Origin: Certhia americana
Lineage: Eukaryota > Chordata > Aves > Passeriformes > Certhiidae
Assembly: GCA_018697195.1 (NCBI GenBank)
Contig: CM031879.1
Span: forward strand, 25,975,660 to 26,039,659
DNA: 64,000 bases
Direction of reading: 5' to 3'
Shown: in pieces, positions 40,346-53,300 of the stretch
Layout of the letters: every line of letters starts with the position of its first letter
How positions within the stretch are numbered: the stretch's first letter is position 1
The notes under the pieces: model-generated
Databases searched by the model: none
The model's input: the letters and a program-made list of their open reading frames with translations, nothing else
Told to the model about the DNA's origin: nothing
Program-made: the position numbers and the translations under genes

Positions 40346-40377
40346 AATCATTCATTAACTGATCCCAGATCTAACTC

Positions 40378-41022
40378 TCTTGGGTTTTTATAAAAGTATT
40401 TTTGACGATGGTTTTCTTTCATGGCTGTTTTTCTGAGATTCCCAAGAATGCAAAATCTTGTTTCCCCAGACAGAGATTTTGAAGAACTGGTTGTGAGCCA
40501 TCTCTTCTGTTGTTTCATTAATTGTTTATTATTTCTTATCTCTACATTTTTTCTCCTGACCAGCAGAGATCTGCACTGCAGGTCAGACCAAGGCACAAAA
40601 CCCACCCACACAGTGTGGTGTGAATTTTTATATTAGAACCCACATAAGCAATATTTATACAAAATCTCCAATAACTATTATTCATGTTAGAAAGTCAAAC
40701 TCTACTCTAAGCCAACCATATCACGTCACCTTCATTGCAGAACATGGAGCAGATGAAGGAGGAAGCCCAGAAACCATTTGGACTTCTCCATCTTTTCTTC
40801 ACCTGCCTACTATCCTAAAAACACTATATATCTCAAATTCTCACCCTGTGATACACTACACACTATTCTACAATTTAATACACATTATTGAAAGTTCTTG
40901 CTTCATTCAAGAGCTTTAAAAGCCCTTTTTCCATGAACAAAGGTTAAAAACACTGTTTGTCAGAGATCTTAAAATCTCTTGAACATGCAAAGAAATATTT
41001 CTCAGAATTCTCAATTCCCACA
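40378..41022 (-). mobile_element. Solo LTR, copy 2 of a paralogous pair, flanked by TAACTC/TAACCC
   Basis: Same family and orientation as 34388-35027, with shared blocks throughout: 'ggttgtgagcc', 'atattagaacccacataa', 'tcaccctgtgata', 'catgcaaagaaatattt' and 'attcccaca'. The TATA box (40632-40625) and AATAAA (40530-40525) are in the same places. The flanks are TAACTC (40372-40377) and TAACCC (41023-41028), a 6-bp duplication with one later change. The two copies differ by many substitutions and small indels. Confidence 0.75.
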
Positions 41023-41214
41023 TAACCCCAATCCAGCAGACTCTTAATCTATACAACTAGTTTCAAGACCAAGAAGGCAATAATTTTCTGTCTCTTTACC
41101 TAAAGAATATATTAGGCTGATTTTTCAATAGTTTAACCTGACCAAAGACAGGTTCATTTTATTAGAACTCTGCTGTATTGATGATTCTTGTTCTAATTTC
41201 TGCACATACAATGG

Positions 41215-41335
41215 GAAAAAGAAAAATAATGAAAGAGAAAAAAAGGAAAAATAAAAAAAAAAAACAAGAGATAAGAAAAAAGGAAAAAGAGAAGGAAGCA
41301 AGCAAGCAAGCAAGCAAGCAAGGAAGGACTTGAAA
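41215..41335. repeat. Polypurine stretch with (AAGC)6
   Basis: About 120 bases of mostly A and G. It includes an A12 run near 41253 and six perfect AAGC units at 41296-41319. It gives spurious Phe/Leu/Ser-rich ORFs on the minus strand. Confidence 0.93.
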
Positions 41336-43653
41336 AAGAATTACAAACTTGGGCCACAAATCAGTGTTTGATGTTTACAAAGAGGCATCACAATTATTGT
41401 TCAATGGAATGAAAAACAACATGGAAAAAAAACAAAAAACCCAAGATGTTTCAAAGTTCTAGTTATGTTCACCAGTGGCAATTTTTCTTTTTAATGTTAG
41501 ATCACATTGAGCCAATAGAGAGGTGATGAACAAAAATGCTGTCTTCTGGAAGGGTGGGAAAATAACTTCTTCTTGCTGTCCTTTCAAAGGCAGGAAATTC
41601 AAAACCTGACTTCAATAGAAAGTGACACTTAATTAGGCAGCTTGTGTTCTTAGACACCAAAGAGAATAAAAGGTAATGTGAGATGTAAAGCTGAAAGTGA
41701 ATCATGATGGAATTCAGGTTTTTTAACACACCAGGAGGGGTGCAGGTCTTCAGCAGTGAGTACAATTTGCAATTTCCAGTTCCACTCTCTCCTTCAAATA
41801 AAGTCTTCTGTAAAAATTCTTAGTTTTAGGAAAATGTATCTAGGAACCCCATTTAACAGTTCCAGATAGGCAAAAAAAAAAAAAACCCAAATACATGAAA
41901 ATCTACAGATATGCTACCACATCCCCTGCAGTCTAGTTTTGAAAGGATACAGATGGGAGCAGTTGTCATACTGCAGATGATGTTCAGTGTAGTGTGTACC
42001 ATTTGTCTACTGATGTGAATTTCACAGACTGACAATTCTAAGTCAGTACACTTTAAATAAAAATAAAAATTGCCATAACTTCAGAATAAGGACAATTGTA
42101 TATTTTCTGACAACAGCATGCACGCAGCATCAGTCCCTTCTAATTACAGACCATATTTTATAGATGTAATGATATCAGTGAGGTTATGTCCTCCTATTCA
42201 TCAGATTTTGATCTGTGTAATTCTCATTTCTGTTCTTTGAGCATATGAGTTGGCTCATGTAGGATTCAATCTGTATAATTTCAATTGTTTTTCTTAACAG
42301 AAGTTTTTAGATTTGTCAAATATAGTTTCTATTCATCTTATGCTATCTGTCTATTATGGTAGCTATGAACTAAAATGGCTTGCCTTTGGCTAAGTTTAGA
42401 ATAAAACATATAATATGGCTTTTATATGGGCATCTTGAAACCGTCAAAAACTTTCCCTATGTAAATATTAAATTAGTCAAAACATTGTTCCAAGATTATA
42501 TTCAATACTTGGTATGCCTTCTCAGACAATTTTTTTAGGAGAAATTAATAGAAAATATCAATACATACATGAATAATGGATACAAATGACTTGAGAAGTA
42601 ACTTGTTTTGCAAAGAAATCATTTGACTGTTAGAGTGGAAATTGATAATTGTATGCAGTACCACAGTATCAGGAGAAAAAAATGGGCTTTAGGTCCACTA
42701 GAAATACAGAGACAAAATGTTGCTTATTTGCTTCTTCTTGCAATTTGCTTCTGTGCTTCTGTCAGCTTCTTTCAAGTTCCTGTAAGCTGAGAGGCCTCTG
42801 CTTTTAGCAGACGCTCCTGATTTAGCTGCATCTGGGAACTTTTTCCCTGGAAGGCACAAGGCAGTTTGTAGCACAGCCACTATAGCTTTCCCTTTTCCTT
42901 CTGAAAACAGGAGTGACCATCCACCTTGTCCCAAACAGGCCATGTTGGCAGACTCAAAATTCTACATGGCAAATATCATGCACCTGGAGAACTGCAGTGA
43001 TGGAAACTGTTTGTGTGGCCTACAGGGAGGGGTGGCAATTCCTCCTCCCTAGAGGTCTCACTTTCCAGGATTCAGTTGAATGACTTCAGCTGCCCCTTGA
43101 GCCAGGCTTACTCTAAAGCCACCTCTTCTCTGGTGCTGATCGTGTCACCTTGTCCCATTGTTAAATTAATGTATAAATGTTAATCGACATAGGTTTACCT
43201 TAACTTAGGATGTCAGCTCCATAGTAGTACGCCTTCTACAGGCATTTAAAAGGGAGATCTTGCTCTGTCCTGCATGTAATAGAAAGATGTGAATAGAGAA
43301 AAAGAGGTAAGACAAGGCAAAAATAATAGATATAATTAGTATGAAGGAAAGAAGTAAGCCATGCTGTACTGTAGCTTCCTCTCCAGACTGGTCTTTCAAT
43401 CTGCATTATTATATCCTGCACAAAAATGATAAAAGCAAATATTCCTGTCAGCATTTTCACATGGGAAACCATTCTGATATGCTCTAAGGCATTAGGTTAA
43501 TAGCACAAACATTCTGCACTGAAGATTGTAACCTCCTGTTGCAAAGAGAAAGAACTGTAATTGCTTCTTCCAAGGCAGATTATTACATTCTGTGTGTCTG
43601 ACTCATTAAAGAATACTGAGAGGAAGCTGCTACATATGCAAGACAGAATGTGT

Positions 43654-43666
43654 ACACACACACACA
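43654..43666. repeat. Short (AC)n microsatellite
   Basis: About 6.5 AC units, followed by an ATGT/ATAT-type stretch. Confidence 0.93.
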
Positions 43667-46003
43667 TATGTATGTATATTGTTCAGACACATTTATGAAG
43701 TTTATATTATGGAAGAGGAACACAACACTGCCAATAGGAAAACTAGTGTTTTGCAAATTTTGTTTATTTGTCTTTTAAATTGGAATCAGAGAGACCATAG
43801 GGATATATTGGTACCACTTACATTGCAATCCTCAATGAGGTAGCTCGGTTTTCAAAATTAGAAATAACACATACAATGTGGAATCTTAATTAGTGTTCTG
43901 TAAAGAAAAATCACTGAATTAAAGGGAGTGTTACTGTCATTATTTAGGAATTAATTTCACACGATATCACATGGAAAACAGTGCAAAAGAGAGCAGGATG
44001 AGATAAGCAGCAGCAGCATTCCCTACACCACTATTCTGTTCTACTTCTGTTTTCTGTATGGCACATCAGGAAGCTTTCATCATATTTGTATGCTCTGTTT
44101 GTAGCTCCCTGAGAATACCTACCTGGCTTTGGCTAATTAGAACATGAGCAGAGTGGAATGCTTGACTTTTTGAATGGCAGTTCAAAATTGCTCAAAGGTA
44201 GTTTTTAACCAGTGACTCATTTCTGGGTGGGCTTGAGGAGCTTGACCATCAAAGGAGATCTTTATGTCCCATTTTATCAGCCTGGGACTCTCTGAATCCA
44301 AACATGCCTGGGTAAAAGCAGAATGACTGGTGAGGTCGAGGGTTTAATTTCTGTTCCTGCACCAGAAATATAAGTTGCTAACACACCAGGAACTTCTCCT
44401 CCTTTGCAATGACACTGCCATAATTTTGAGTGACAAGTAGGAAACATAATACTGGTACAAATCTCTCTGGGTTATTGAAGAGCACTAATCAGAAAATAAC
44501 ATTCCACAGCTGTTGCATTCCTGAAGTACTCTTCACTGTTTATCCTGGGAACAGCTGTCATTATCTCTAGTTAGCAGAAAGCTTACACAAAGAGGGTCTT
44601 TAAGGTAGTCAGCATCATGGCCAGCCTGATCTCATGGCAGTCCCAGAGCTTCCTGTGCGTGCTGAGCACACCTTACTCCTTTTGCCTCTTCCCACAGTAT
44701 TCTATGGAACACCCATCTTCACTGGAGAGAGACACTTCTTAGTAGATAAGCATTATCAAAATGCTAGACACTTCACAACCACATTGTGGATGTGTCTGTT
44801 CCCACACACCTGACTCACACACATGCTGCTGGGTTTTTTGCATTGTCCACACAACAGCAGGAGACAATGACAGCCAGTGAAATGGAACAACATAAAGCAA
44901 GCAAACAGGATATGAGTACAAATCCTGCATCACGCAAGATGGTGGCATAGTTTTTGATAAAGCAGAGAAAATCTCCAATGGGTTCAACTTTTTATATATG
45001 ACTAGAGGAATATTTAACTAATGAAACATTTAACAGGCTCATGAAATACACGAGTATTCACTATGAGCAGCATTGAAACACTTAAAAATAATCTTCATGG
45101 TTCTTTTTATATGTGCTGTTCTCTACATACAGGTCAAGATTTAGCTTCGCTTTCACTTTAAATCCTTTATTTTAAAGGGAGGCCAGTGACCACCCTAGGG
45201 GAAAAAAGAAAATCCCACCTGTTGCCTTGGGCTATATGTTTTTAATACTGCCACTTACTTCCTTACAAAAGAAAACTCCAGAATTTGCTATCAACCTAAT
45301 TAAGATGAACTTTTTACACAAAATTTCAAAAAGGATTGAATGACATTTTCTTGCAAATCTTCCAAGTCAGAGAAAAAGGAGGTTCAGGAAAAACACTTTA
45401 GTAGTTCAAGACTCTCCAGTATCTAGGGCAAATTCAAGGGACAATTACTTTGGAGGTTCTAGGTCAACCCAAAATTTGCTACATAAGCTTCTGGATTTGT
45501 TTAAAACCAGAATAAAAACTAGATTGCTGATTCAAATTGAAAAAAACCTCCACATATTCATTCCTTTGTGTATTAAACTGGATTCTCAGTGATATTCACA
45601 TAGCTCCCTTATCCTTTGGGCTTTCAGATTCACCATTGCTGGGTCATGGAGGTTCTCAAGAATCTTGTCCTGCTGTTAGCATGTCACACAGGACACTAGA
45701 CACAGCAAGGTTTATGTTCTCATCATTCATCATGCAGAAAACTGCTGAAGCAATTCAGTTAATAAACAAAGACGCAGTGTAAGACAAAGCCAAAAAGCAT
45801 GCAATTGTATAAAATCCCTGGATGTCATCAGTGGGAACTACCCTATTGTTTGACAATGCTTTAAGCAGTAAGTTATTAAGTATTACTGGCTGTTCCTGGT
45901 GTTCCTGTCTCCCTTTCCATGACTGAGAGAGAACTAAGCTAGGTCCCATATGATATGAACCGAAATGGTATTGCATTTTTTTTTACTGCTCTGCTCAGGC
46001 TAC

Positions 46004-46026
46004 TACTGTAGCCATATGCTACAGTA
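46004..46026. repeat. Inverted repeat, 9-bp arms, 5-nt loop
   Basis: TACTGTAGC (46004-46012) and GCTACAGTA (46018-46026) around CATAT. Confidence 0.93.
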
Positions 46027-49000
46027 TTGCCTGCAAACACAGAGTATTTTAGCTGTTCATAAATGTGCATGAATCCTAGGCTTTCAGAAAACCTGTGGTT
46101 ACCTTTCTGTGTGATAGTTTGTTGGTTTGCTTGTCAGGTTGGGGTTTTTTTTTCCCAGCACCGAATACCAATGATTTTCCTATTTGCCATAGCAAGCCTC
46201 TTAATCAATCTGGCTCACTGCCTGGTGAGATGGTTTTGAAGTTATGGGACTGGCAGATCTCTTTATGGCTGTGACCTGAGTGATTAATCATGTGGAGTGG
46301 TCATTTGCTGAGAGTGGGAAGCTGTTCATGATTGATGGAATGGGCCAGGCTGGAGGAAGAAGAAACTGAGAAGGAACCAGATATTGATTTGAAATCCCAC
46401 TTATCCTGTATGAGTTAGAAATGCTACTAACAAATTCCTCCTCCTCCTCAAGCATTTACTTGCAGTTCTACAGCTGAAGAAAGATCAGTGAACGGCAACT
46501 TTATATGATCTAATGGACATGGCCTCTGAAGTTTCCTTACAAGGAGAGAAACTTCCATAAGCCTTCCTGTGGGACTGTGGTGCTTGTACCAGTGCTAGAG
46601 TACAGAGATCTATCAGCAAAGATTTCATTCCTGTACACAGGGCACAGTCTTCTGTGCATGGATTAGTTAGCCACAAGCATTACTTGGCTCCATGCAGTTG
46701 TGAAGTCAGTTCTCAGAGGGAAGGGTTGAGGTGTTTGCCTGCCATGAAGGGATATCCAACAGCAGACTACTCAGAGCACATTCAGCTCTGCCTTTGGCAC
46801 TTGGAGTGATGGAGCACTTCACAGAGAGATGCCAGGACATCATTCCCATGGTCACCTGGAAGGCTGCACAGCAAATACAGCATGTCTGACCATAATGTGG
46901 CACCCTATGAGGTGCCCAAGGAACTTCATGAAGCAGAGAAAGAAAGGGCTCTTAGATTAGTCAGGTTACACACATCCATCAATCACAGAGGGGGCGCAGG
47001 GAGAGGGATTAAGAGCATAGCACATGTTGAACTTTCAGATCCATTCTAATGATTGTGGATAACCTCCCACAAGGTCCCATGATGTTTAGCAGGTCATGTC
47101 TCGCCACTACAAGGGGCTATTTTGCTGCTCTTCACTGCTTGTAGCCCTGGCTTTGGTATTGCCTCTGCCGATCACGCACAAAATTTTTCTAATGTATCTA
47201 AAGCACATTCAAGCTCAGCACCACTATAAGCATGTGATCCAGGTGTTTAGGGACTGCCTCTTGTTCTGTTTCTCAAGTCTTAACCTAGCTTTTTAATTCC
47301 ATCCAGTAAGTACATTTTCCTGCTTTCATATCAAGCACCTAGAACAGAGATTTTGTGACATATTTCTTTCCTTAGAGGGCTTCTCCTCTGAATCAGTTTG
47401 TTATCACTGACCAAAGTCACAGTCCATAATTTCACACTGACTGACCATATAACAGCATATCCCCTTCCTTACCAGCTCCCACATCAGGATTTTCCTCAAA
47501 ACCAGCAAAAAAAGTACTGAGGCTGGTTCCTTCTAGCCCAATCCTTCTTCAAGTCAGAGTGCTCCCACAATATAGTGAAGGAAAGGTGGTTCTCAAGCCT
47601 TTCTGTATTCATCACTTTCTGCAAACAGCAGCACACCAGGTGAATAACAGATGAGGTGGCACATATCAATAGCTCAGCACACGAATAAGTAAATAACAAG
47701 TCACATGCTTGCAAACCTCTGTCTGTCACTGCAAACAATTCCTACCTGCAGAAGGTCACCTCCCCCTCATGCCTAAACACTGTACATTTCTCTGTAGTGG
47801 TTTAGAACTCTGCTCATCATACTAATCAGGTTTCTTGTCTAAGCACCAGACTCCCCTTAGACATCCTGGATGGTGAAGTGGGCAGAGAATTTCACCCAGG
47901 AATAGGAAACCTAAATACCTTTAACAACCTATTCTTGAAGATTTATATCAGACTTGGCTGTGGGCAAAGGAATTATACTTGAAATCTTGGTTTCAGGAAA
48001 AAAGATAAGACATTTGCATGTAAATCAGCATATAATTGATCCAACAGATATTGTATTTGGGGAACAAAAGTGACAGGCATACATTAGGACCTGTCACACC
48101 CTTTTATGTTCAGCCTCCATTTTTCATGCCCCTTCCCTCTAGAGCTTCACCCCACTAATCATTATGCAATGTCACATCTGTCTGGAAAAAACATCGCCTG
48201 AATATAACAAGCAGACACATGAAGAATCAGTCTCAGTGGATTTTATTTGCTTTGGTGCTGCTTTTATTTGTGAAAATTCTCAGCTTTTAAACTCTGTACA
48301 GACTCTGTGACCTGGAGGCAGAGGAGAAATGGTAATGGAATAGGTCAACTTTTCTGTAGCTTTTAAGGAAAAGTTCTAGTGCTGATTGAACTGATGAAGT
48401 CTGGTTGCCTATAGTTATTCTTATCTTGTGGTAGATTGCAAGCTCTGATTAAAGCTTCCCCCAGGGCAGGGTCACTTATAAGAGCTCTCTCCAGGGTGGA
48501 CTCTCTTCTATATGAGTCTACTCTTCTGCCTTTAGTCAGGGTACTTCAAGAGTCTCCGCCCTATCTGACTGGCTAAATTCACAATATTTATAAGAACATA
48601 ATTATCTTTGAATTCATTTATTTGTCTTTAAATCATTAAAAAAAATTCCAAAAGTTATGGCTAACAGAGAAGCCCAGTATGATTAAATAAGGAACTGGGC
48701 TAAAATCCACCACAGGGCTTTCCTCCTTCCGTCTCTCATGCACACAAACCTGCATGCACATAGACACAAAGAGGGGAGAAAATATGTGACAATGCTTTAA
48801 CATACTTGATGAGAGAAAGCAGCCTTGATAGGGCAGGCTGTCCCCCATCTATTATGTCACCCCTGAACTGCAGTGATCTCTGAAAATTTTCCTACCAACC
48901 TTCAAGTTGGTAAGAATTCCTTTTGTTGCATCCTCCCATCCAGTGACCTCCTCTCTGCTACTTCCAAGTAAGGCAAGGCTCTCCACTGCAAACATGACAT

Positions 49001-50320
49001 CCACTGCAACCATTGCTGGAGAAACACCAGCTGCTACCTGCAGCACTAAGCCCTCAAGACGAGACCCACAAAGCTGAAGGATCCTCCTGTCAGGAAAAAT
49101 ATACTGTGACCTGGGGAAAGATAGAAGGGGTCCTAAAAGGCTTTGCTTTATCTTCCTCTGTTTTTCGCTAGTCTGTGTCATTGATGCTTTATGTGGGAGA
49201 AGTGGAATTAATTTTTTCAGCTAAATCTTGTCTTTTCTCACCATAAAAATAGGTCAAGCTGAAATCTGGGGGATGTACCTTCAATAAATTTTCTGCCATA
49301 AATCTAGCTGGTCTTCCACTATTTGTAGTTGCAGTCCACTAATTATTCAATGTCTTAATCACAAGGCATTTCATTACATCTTGGTAGTAATTACTCACAA
49401 GAGTTGGAGTGCTGTCTCCATCCAGTGGTGAAATGTTAAAATGCTGCTTTCTAGGGCTTCAGGTTTTCAGACTTTTTGCCAAGCATGAAATACATAATGT
49501 ATTGATTTTAAATTGCCCAGCTAGCAACTGGATAACTGCATTGAAAGACCCTAGATGAGACCTAAAAATGCACATTCCATATATTAAAAAACAAAAAAAC
49601 CTTAGTATTTTTGTTATAAAAATCTCATCAGCAAATGCTATGGATTTTAATTCTTATCTCTCCTCAGGTTTCAGGTTTGTCTTTGAAAGCTGATATTCTT
49701 CTGCCATTGTAACTGTTTCTGGAGACAAGACTGCAGAGCCTCACCCACTTCCCTCACCCTTTTCTCCTCCAGTTTAATACAGCCACATCAATAACATCCT
49801 CTTTGTTAATGTAAAAAAAAGCTTCTGGCAGTTCACATTTTTCATGTGTGGCAGCAGGAGAGCACCACTAAAGAGAGTGCAGGGTTAGAAGAATTAGTGT
49901 GACTTTGCCAGCAGAGACTCCGTAATTAGTTAAACTCCTGGTTCTTTGCCTTTCTTATGCCACATTGATTTTAGCTGCCATGGACAGAAAAGAACAAAAT
50001 GCAGGCAGAGTTGGCTTGCAGTACACAAAGGAATGCCAGGTTTATTCCTCACTGTAGCAGCTTGTGCTTTAAGTCTTTCAAAGACAGGATACCCCAGCTT
50101 GACTCTTTACCTTGGCCTCCAGGAACAGATTCTTGTTTTCCTTTCTCTTTGTTTTTGGCCTGGCCTCAGGAAACATTCAGTCTCAGATTCTCCTCACAAA
50201 GAAGAGAAAAAATGTTGTCTCAGCAGCACAACACCAACTTTATCAAAAAATGGTGTGAAAGGTTAATTCAGACGATAAATGGCCTGTGCCAAGCTCTCAG
50301 CAATATTACATTGACCTGCT

Positions 50321-50339
50321 CTTTGTTTTGTTTTGTTTT
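50321..50339. repeat. Short (TTTTG)n repeat
   Basis: CTTTGTTTTGTTTTGTTTT; low complexity. Confidence 0.9.
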
Positions 50340-53300
50340 CCCTAATTGCTTTCAAGTATGCCAAGCCCTGGCTGATCTCCAGAAACCTGGAGCCGAAAAA
50401 TTGTGCAAATCCATTTCTAACCCATCTCCTTGGACTATCCTCAAGGCAGAGCTGGCACAGTTCAGACTGTGGTTGTTTGTATTCTGAAGACACTATTGAA
50501 GCCTGTGCAGGTTCACTGTATGTGCTGTTTGTCTAGGAAGCTGCAGTACGAGATTGGGAAGAAATCAATTTATTCAATGTTGCTTTTCAGCATTTTAAAC
50601 CCATGTATGGCCCATTCTCTTTTGAAGGTATGGTAGCTCTGAAGTTGGAAAAAACAGTTGTCAGTAAAGCTGTGCCTGAGATATTAGGAGAGCAACTGCT
50701 GAATGCTAATTTGTTATTCCCTTCAGCTGCCAGGTAAACCCCTGATTCCAGAAAGTTTTGAAACAAGCCTTACCAGAAAGTTCAGGAGTGTTTGGATCAG
50801 TTCCTAGATAACAGCATTCATTCAGATTGCCCTTCTAAACTGGACTGATAAGGTACTATTAGCACACCAAGTTATGTATGAAAATATACTGAAAATCTAG
50901 TTTTAATTTCTTTAGGTCAAAGTGCAAATCCGGAAGTACTAAGGATAATTCTCCTTTTGTTATTTAAGTGCTAAGGAAAGATATTATTTTCACAGAAGGA
51001 AATCTATCTCTCTCAGGAAAATCATTAGTTTATTGTAAAACTAAGAGTTAAACAATCTCCTTTTTTATTTCACATGGATTTCTTTAAAATAGATAATGCA
51101 GTTCTTTGCAAAGATGTGACCTTTTGAAAAAAAGTTCTCCAGGTCCCTGGGACTTTTCTATATCTCTTCCTGGCCAACAGTACACCATATATACCAGCTC
51201 CCATCCTCAGGATACATTGTCAAGGCAAGCATTTGGGCTTGACTAGAATGGTACTGCTGGTTCTTTGAAGAAGACACTGCAGGACATCTGCATTTCTTAG
51301 ACAAATGAGAGCACCTGAGAGTTGTCTCCTCTGCTAAGGAGGTTCTGCAAGTCTGGCAACAGTGCTATTGGATCAAACCTGCTTCTGCACTGCCCCTACT
51401 GCTGTTTAGGTGAATCCCACATGAACAGTATCGCCTAAAAATTGTGCATATTGTAAAACAATCATACAAAGTGATTATCCTTGCCATTCAAGGATTTAAA
51501 TATGGTGCCAAGGAGGTGGTTTAACTCTTAATAAGAGCCATCAGCAAGTGCAGGCAGAACTCAGACTACTTACTGAATAGTGTATATTCAGTGGGGCTGT
51601 GAAGCAGGCTCTAGCCGCTCTCACCACATTTCATTTTTCACACTCCTTTAACAGATGCATTCTCCCAAAAACTTGCTTTAAGATATATTTGTAGTCACCT
51701 ACCTGCTTTTCTGGACAACTGGATCGTTCATAAAGGCTGAACATTTGTTGATGAGACAGAGGCTGTCCATGATATTCAACTGATTTATCTGTTCCCAACC
51801 TTGTACACTGTGACTCACAAATCCCCTGGTCCCATCTGCCTGCAATGACCTGAGAGTTCTCCACCATACTTTACTTGGAAGTAACTCTGGCCAATTTACA
51901 ATGCCCCAGGGAAAAGGTCCCGAACTGCCCAAACTCTCATATAAGTCACTCATTGTATTTATATCCTCTAGTCCATAGAATTATTCATGTACCCTTTGTC
52001 CAAGGAAAGAAAAAATTAGGTAACAGAAGTATTTTCATGGAAAGCTTCCTCTGTCTGCTAAACTGAAACAAGTCATTTGTTCATTTTGATTGAAGTTTCC
52101 AGACTACCAGACTCCCACAATTACTTATAGTGCCAGGCTTTGCTTTAATCATACCAGTCTTGTTCTGAGTAACCAGAAGAACTGGCAGTGACCACAAAAT
52201 CACTGGATCCTTGCCTAGTTATGTTTCTCATATATTTCTCTTGCCCATCCCTGCAAATAACTAACTCCAGGCTGAAGGTTAAGTGGAGCTGAAGTTTTTC
52301 CATGCTTACCCCCAGCACAGACTGCTGTGCTGACTGTCATGCCCATTGTTTCTGGGGATTCAGAAAGCTTCCTAACCCCTGCTAGAGAACCCTGCCAGAA
52401 GGATTTTTTCTCTCCTGTAGTCCAGATAACTTTGAGGTAGAATCTTATAAATAGGTAGTAAATAGCAAGCAATAGCAACCCTGAATGAACTTCCAAAGAA
52501 TCCTCCTCCTGGACCTGCCTACATATCTAAGGCAAAGTTGGCTGCCTGCCTTCTAGGTGCCTACTGTAGTCACTGTGCTGTTCTGTGCTATGCAAAAATA
52601 TTCTGAGCTTTTCCAGTATATCATTAGCTACAGGGCTGGTAAACGTTGACTTTGCTCCTATGCCAGGAGGATTAACTCCTTACAATTGCAGCTTGTGACA
52701 AATAAATGAAACTTGAGGGGAAAAACAATGTGTTATCAGAAATCCTTGCTGTCAGGGCACTATTGTGCTGGGAGCTGGGATTTCTCCACCCCTGTTGCAG
52801 CATTTCCACACTAGGACATATCTGTGTCTCTGGAAACTCAGTTCAGCATTGCTCTGCTGCTCATTCAAAACAATCACTAATGCCAGATGGCTGGGGGACA
52901 GGACACCCTTTGATCTGACAGCACTCCCTTATCTCACAGCTATGCATGGCTATATCTGTGCTTACAGTTTTGCAGCAGAGATAGGGACTTGGAGAACAGT
53001 GGGGCACAGCTTCAGGGAGGCCAGACAGCTACTACACAGCAGCACAAGACACTCTGTGTTCTGTATTTTCCATACTCATGCATATACACATTTCTAGCAA
53101 TCTGCAGAAAAACATGATTAATGAAAATAGAATTCAAATTCCTCTACTGTTCATTAAAATATATTTGCCTTTCTTTTAACCCAATCTAATTCCTTAATTT
53201 TTCTCTCCAATTATAATCTGTAGAATTCAGATTGTGCAACTTGCAGCTATCCATTGATTTTACAATCTAGCTGTCACAAGACCGGGCATGGTATCTTAGG

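Noticed and set aside
34388..41022. Full-length provirus bounded by the two LTRs
   Set aside because: Each LTR has its own flanking duplication, the outer flanks differ, and no internal retroviral sequence, primer-binding site or polypurine tract is visible.
41125..41359. Hydrophobic Phe/Ser/Leu-rich minus-strand frames resembling membrane peptides
   Set aside because: They are the complement of a low-complexity polypurine tract.
48852..49181. 109-aa open frame on the minus strand
   Set aside because: Composition looks slightly protein-like, but I recognise no family and see no promoter, splice or retroposon context.
49999..50487. 162-aa open frame on the plus strand, the longest in the desert
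   Set aside because: No domain, signal peptide or family similarity. A second frame is also open here, and the length is near what chance gives for 64 kb in six frames.
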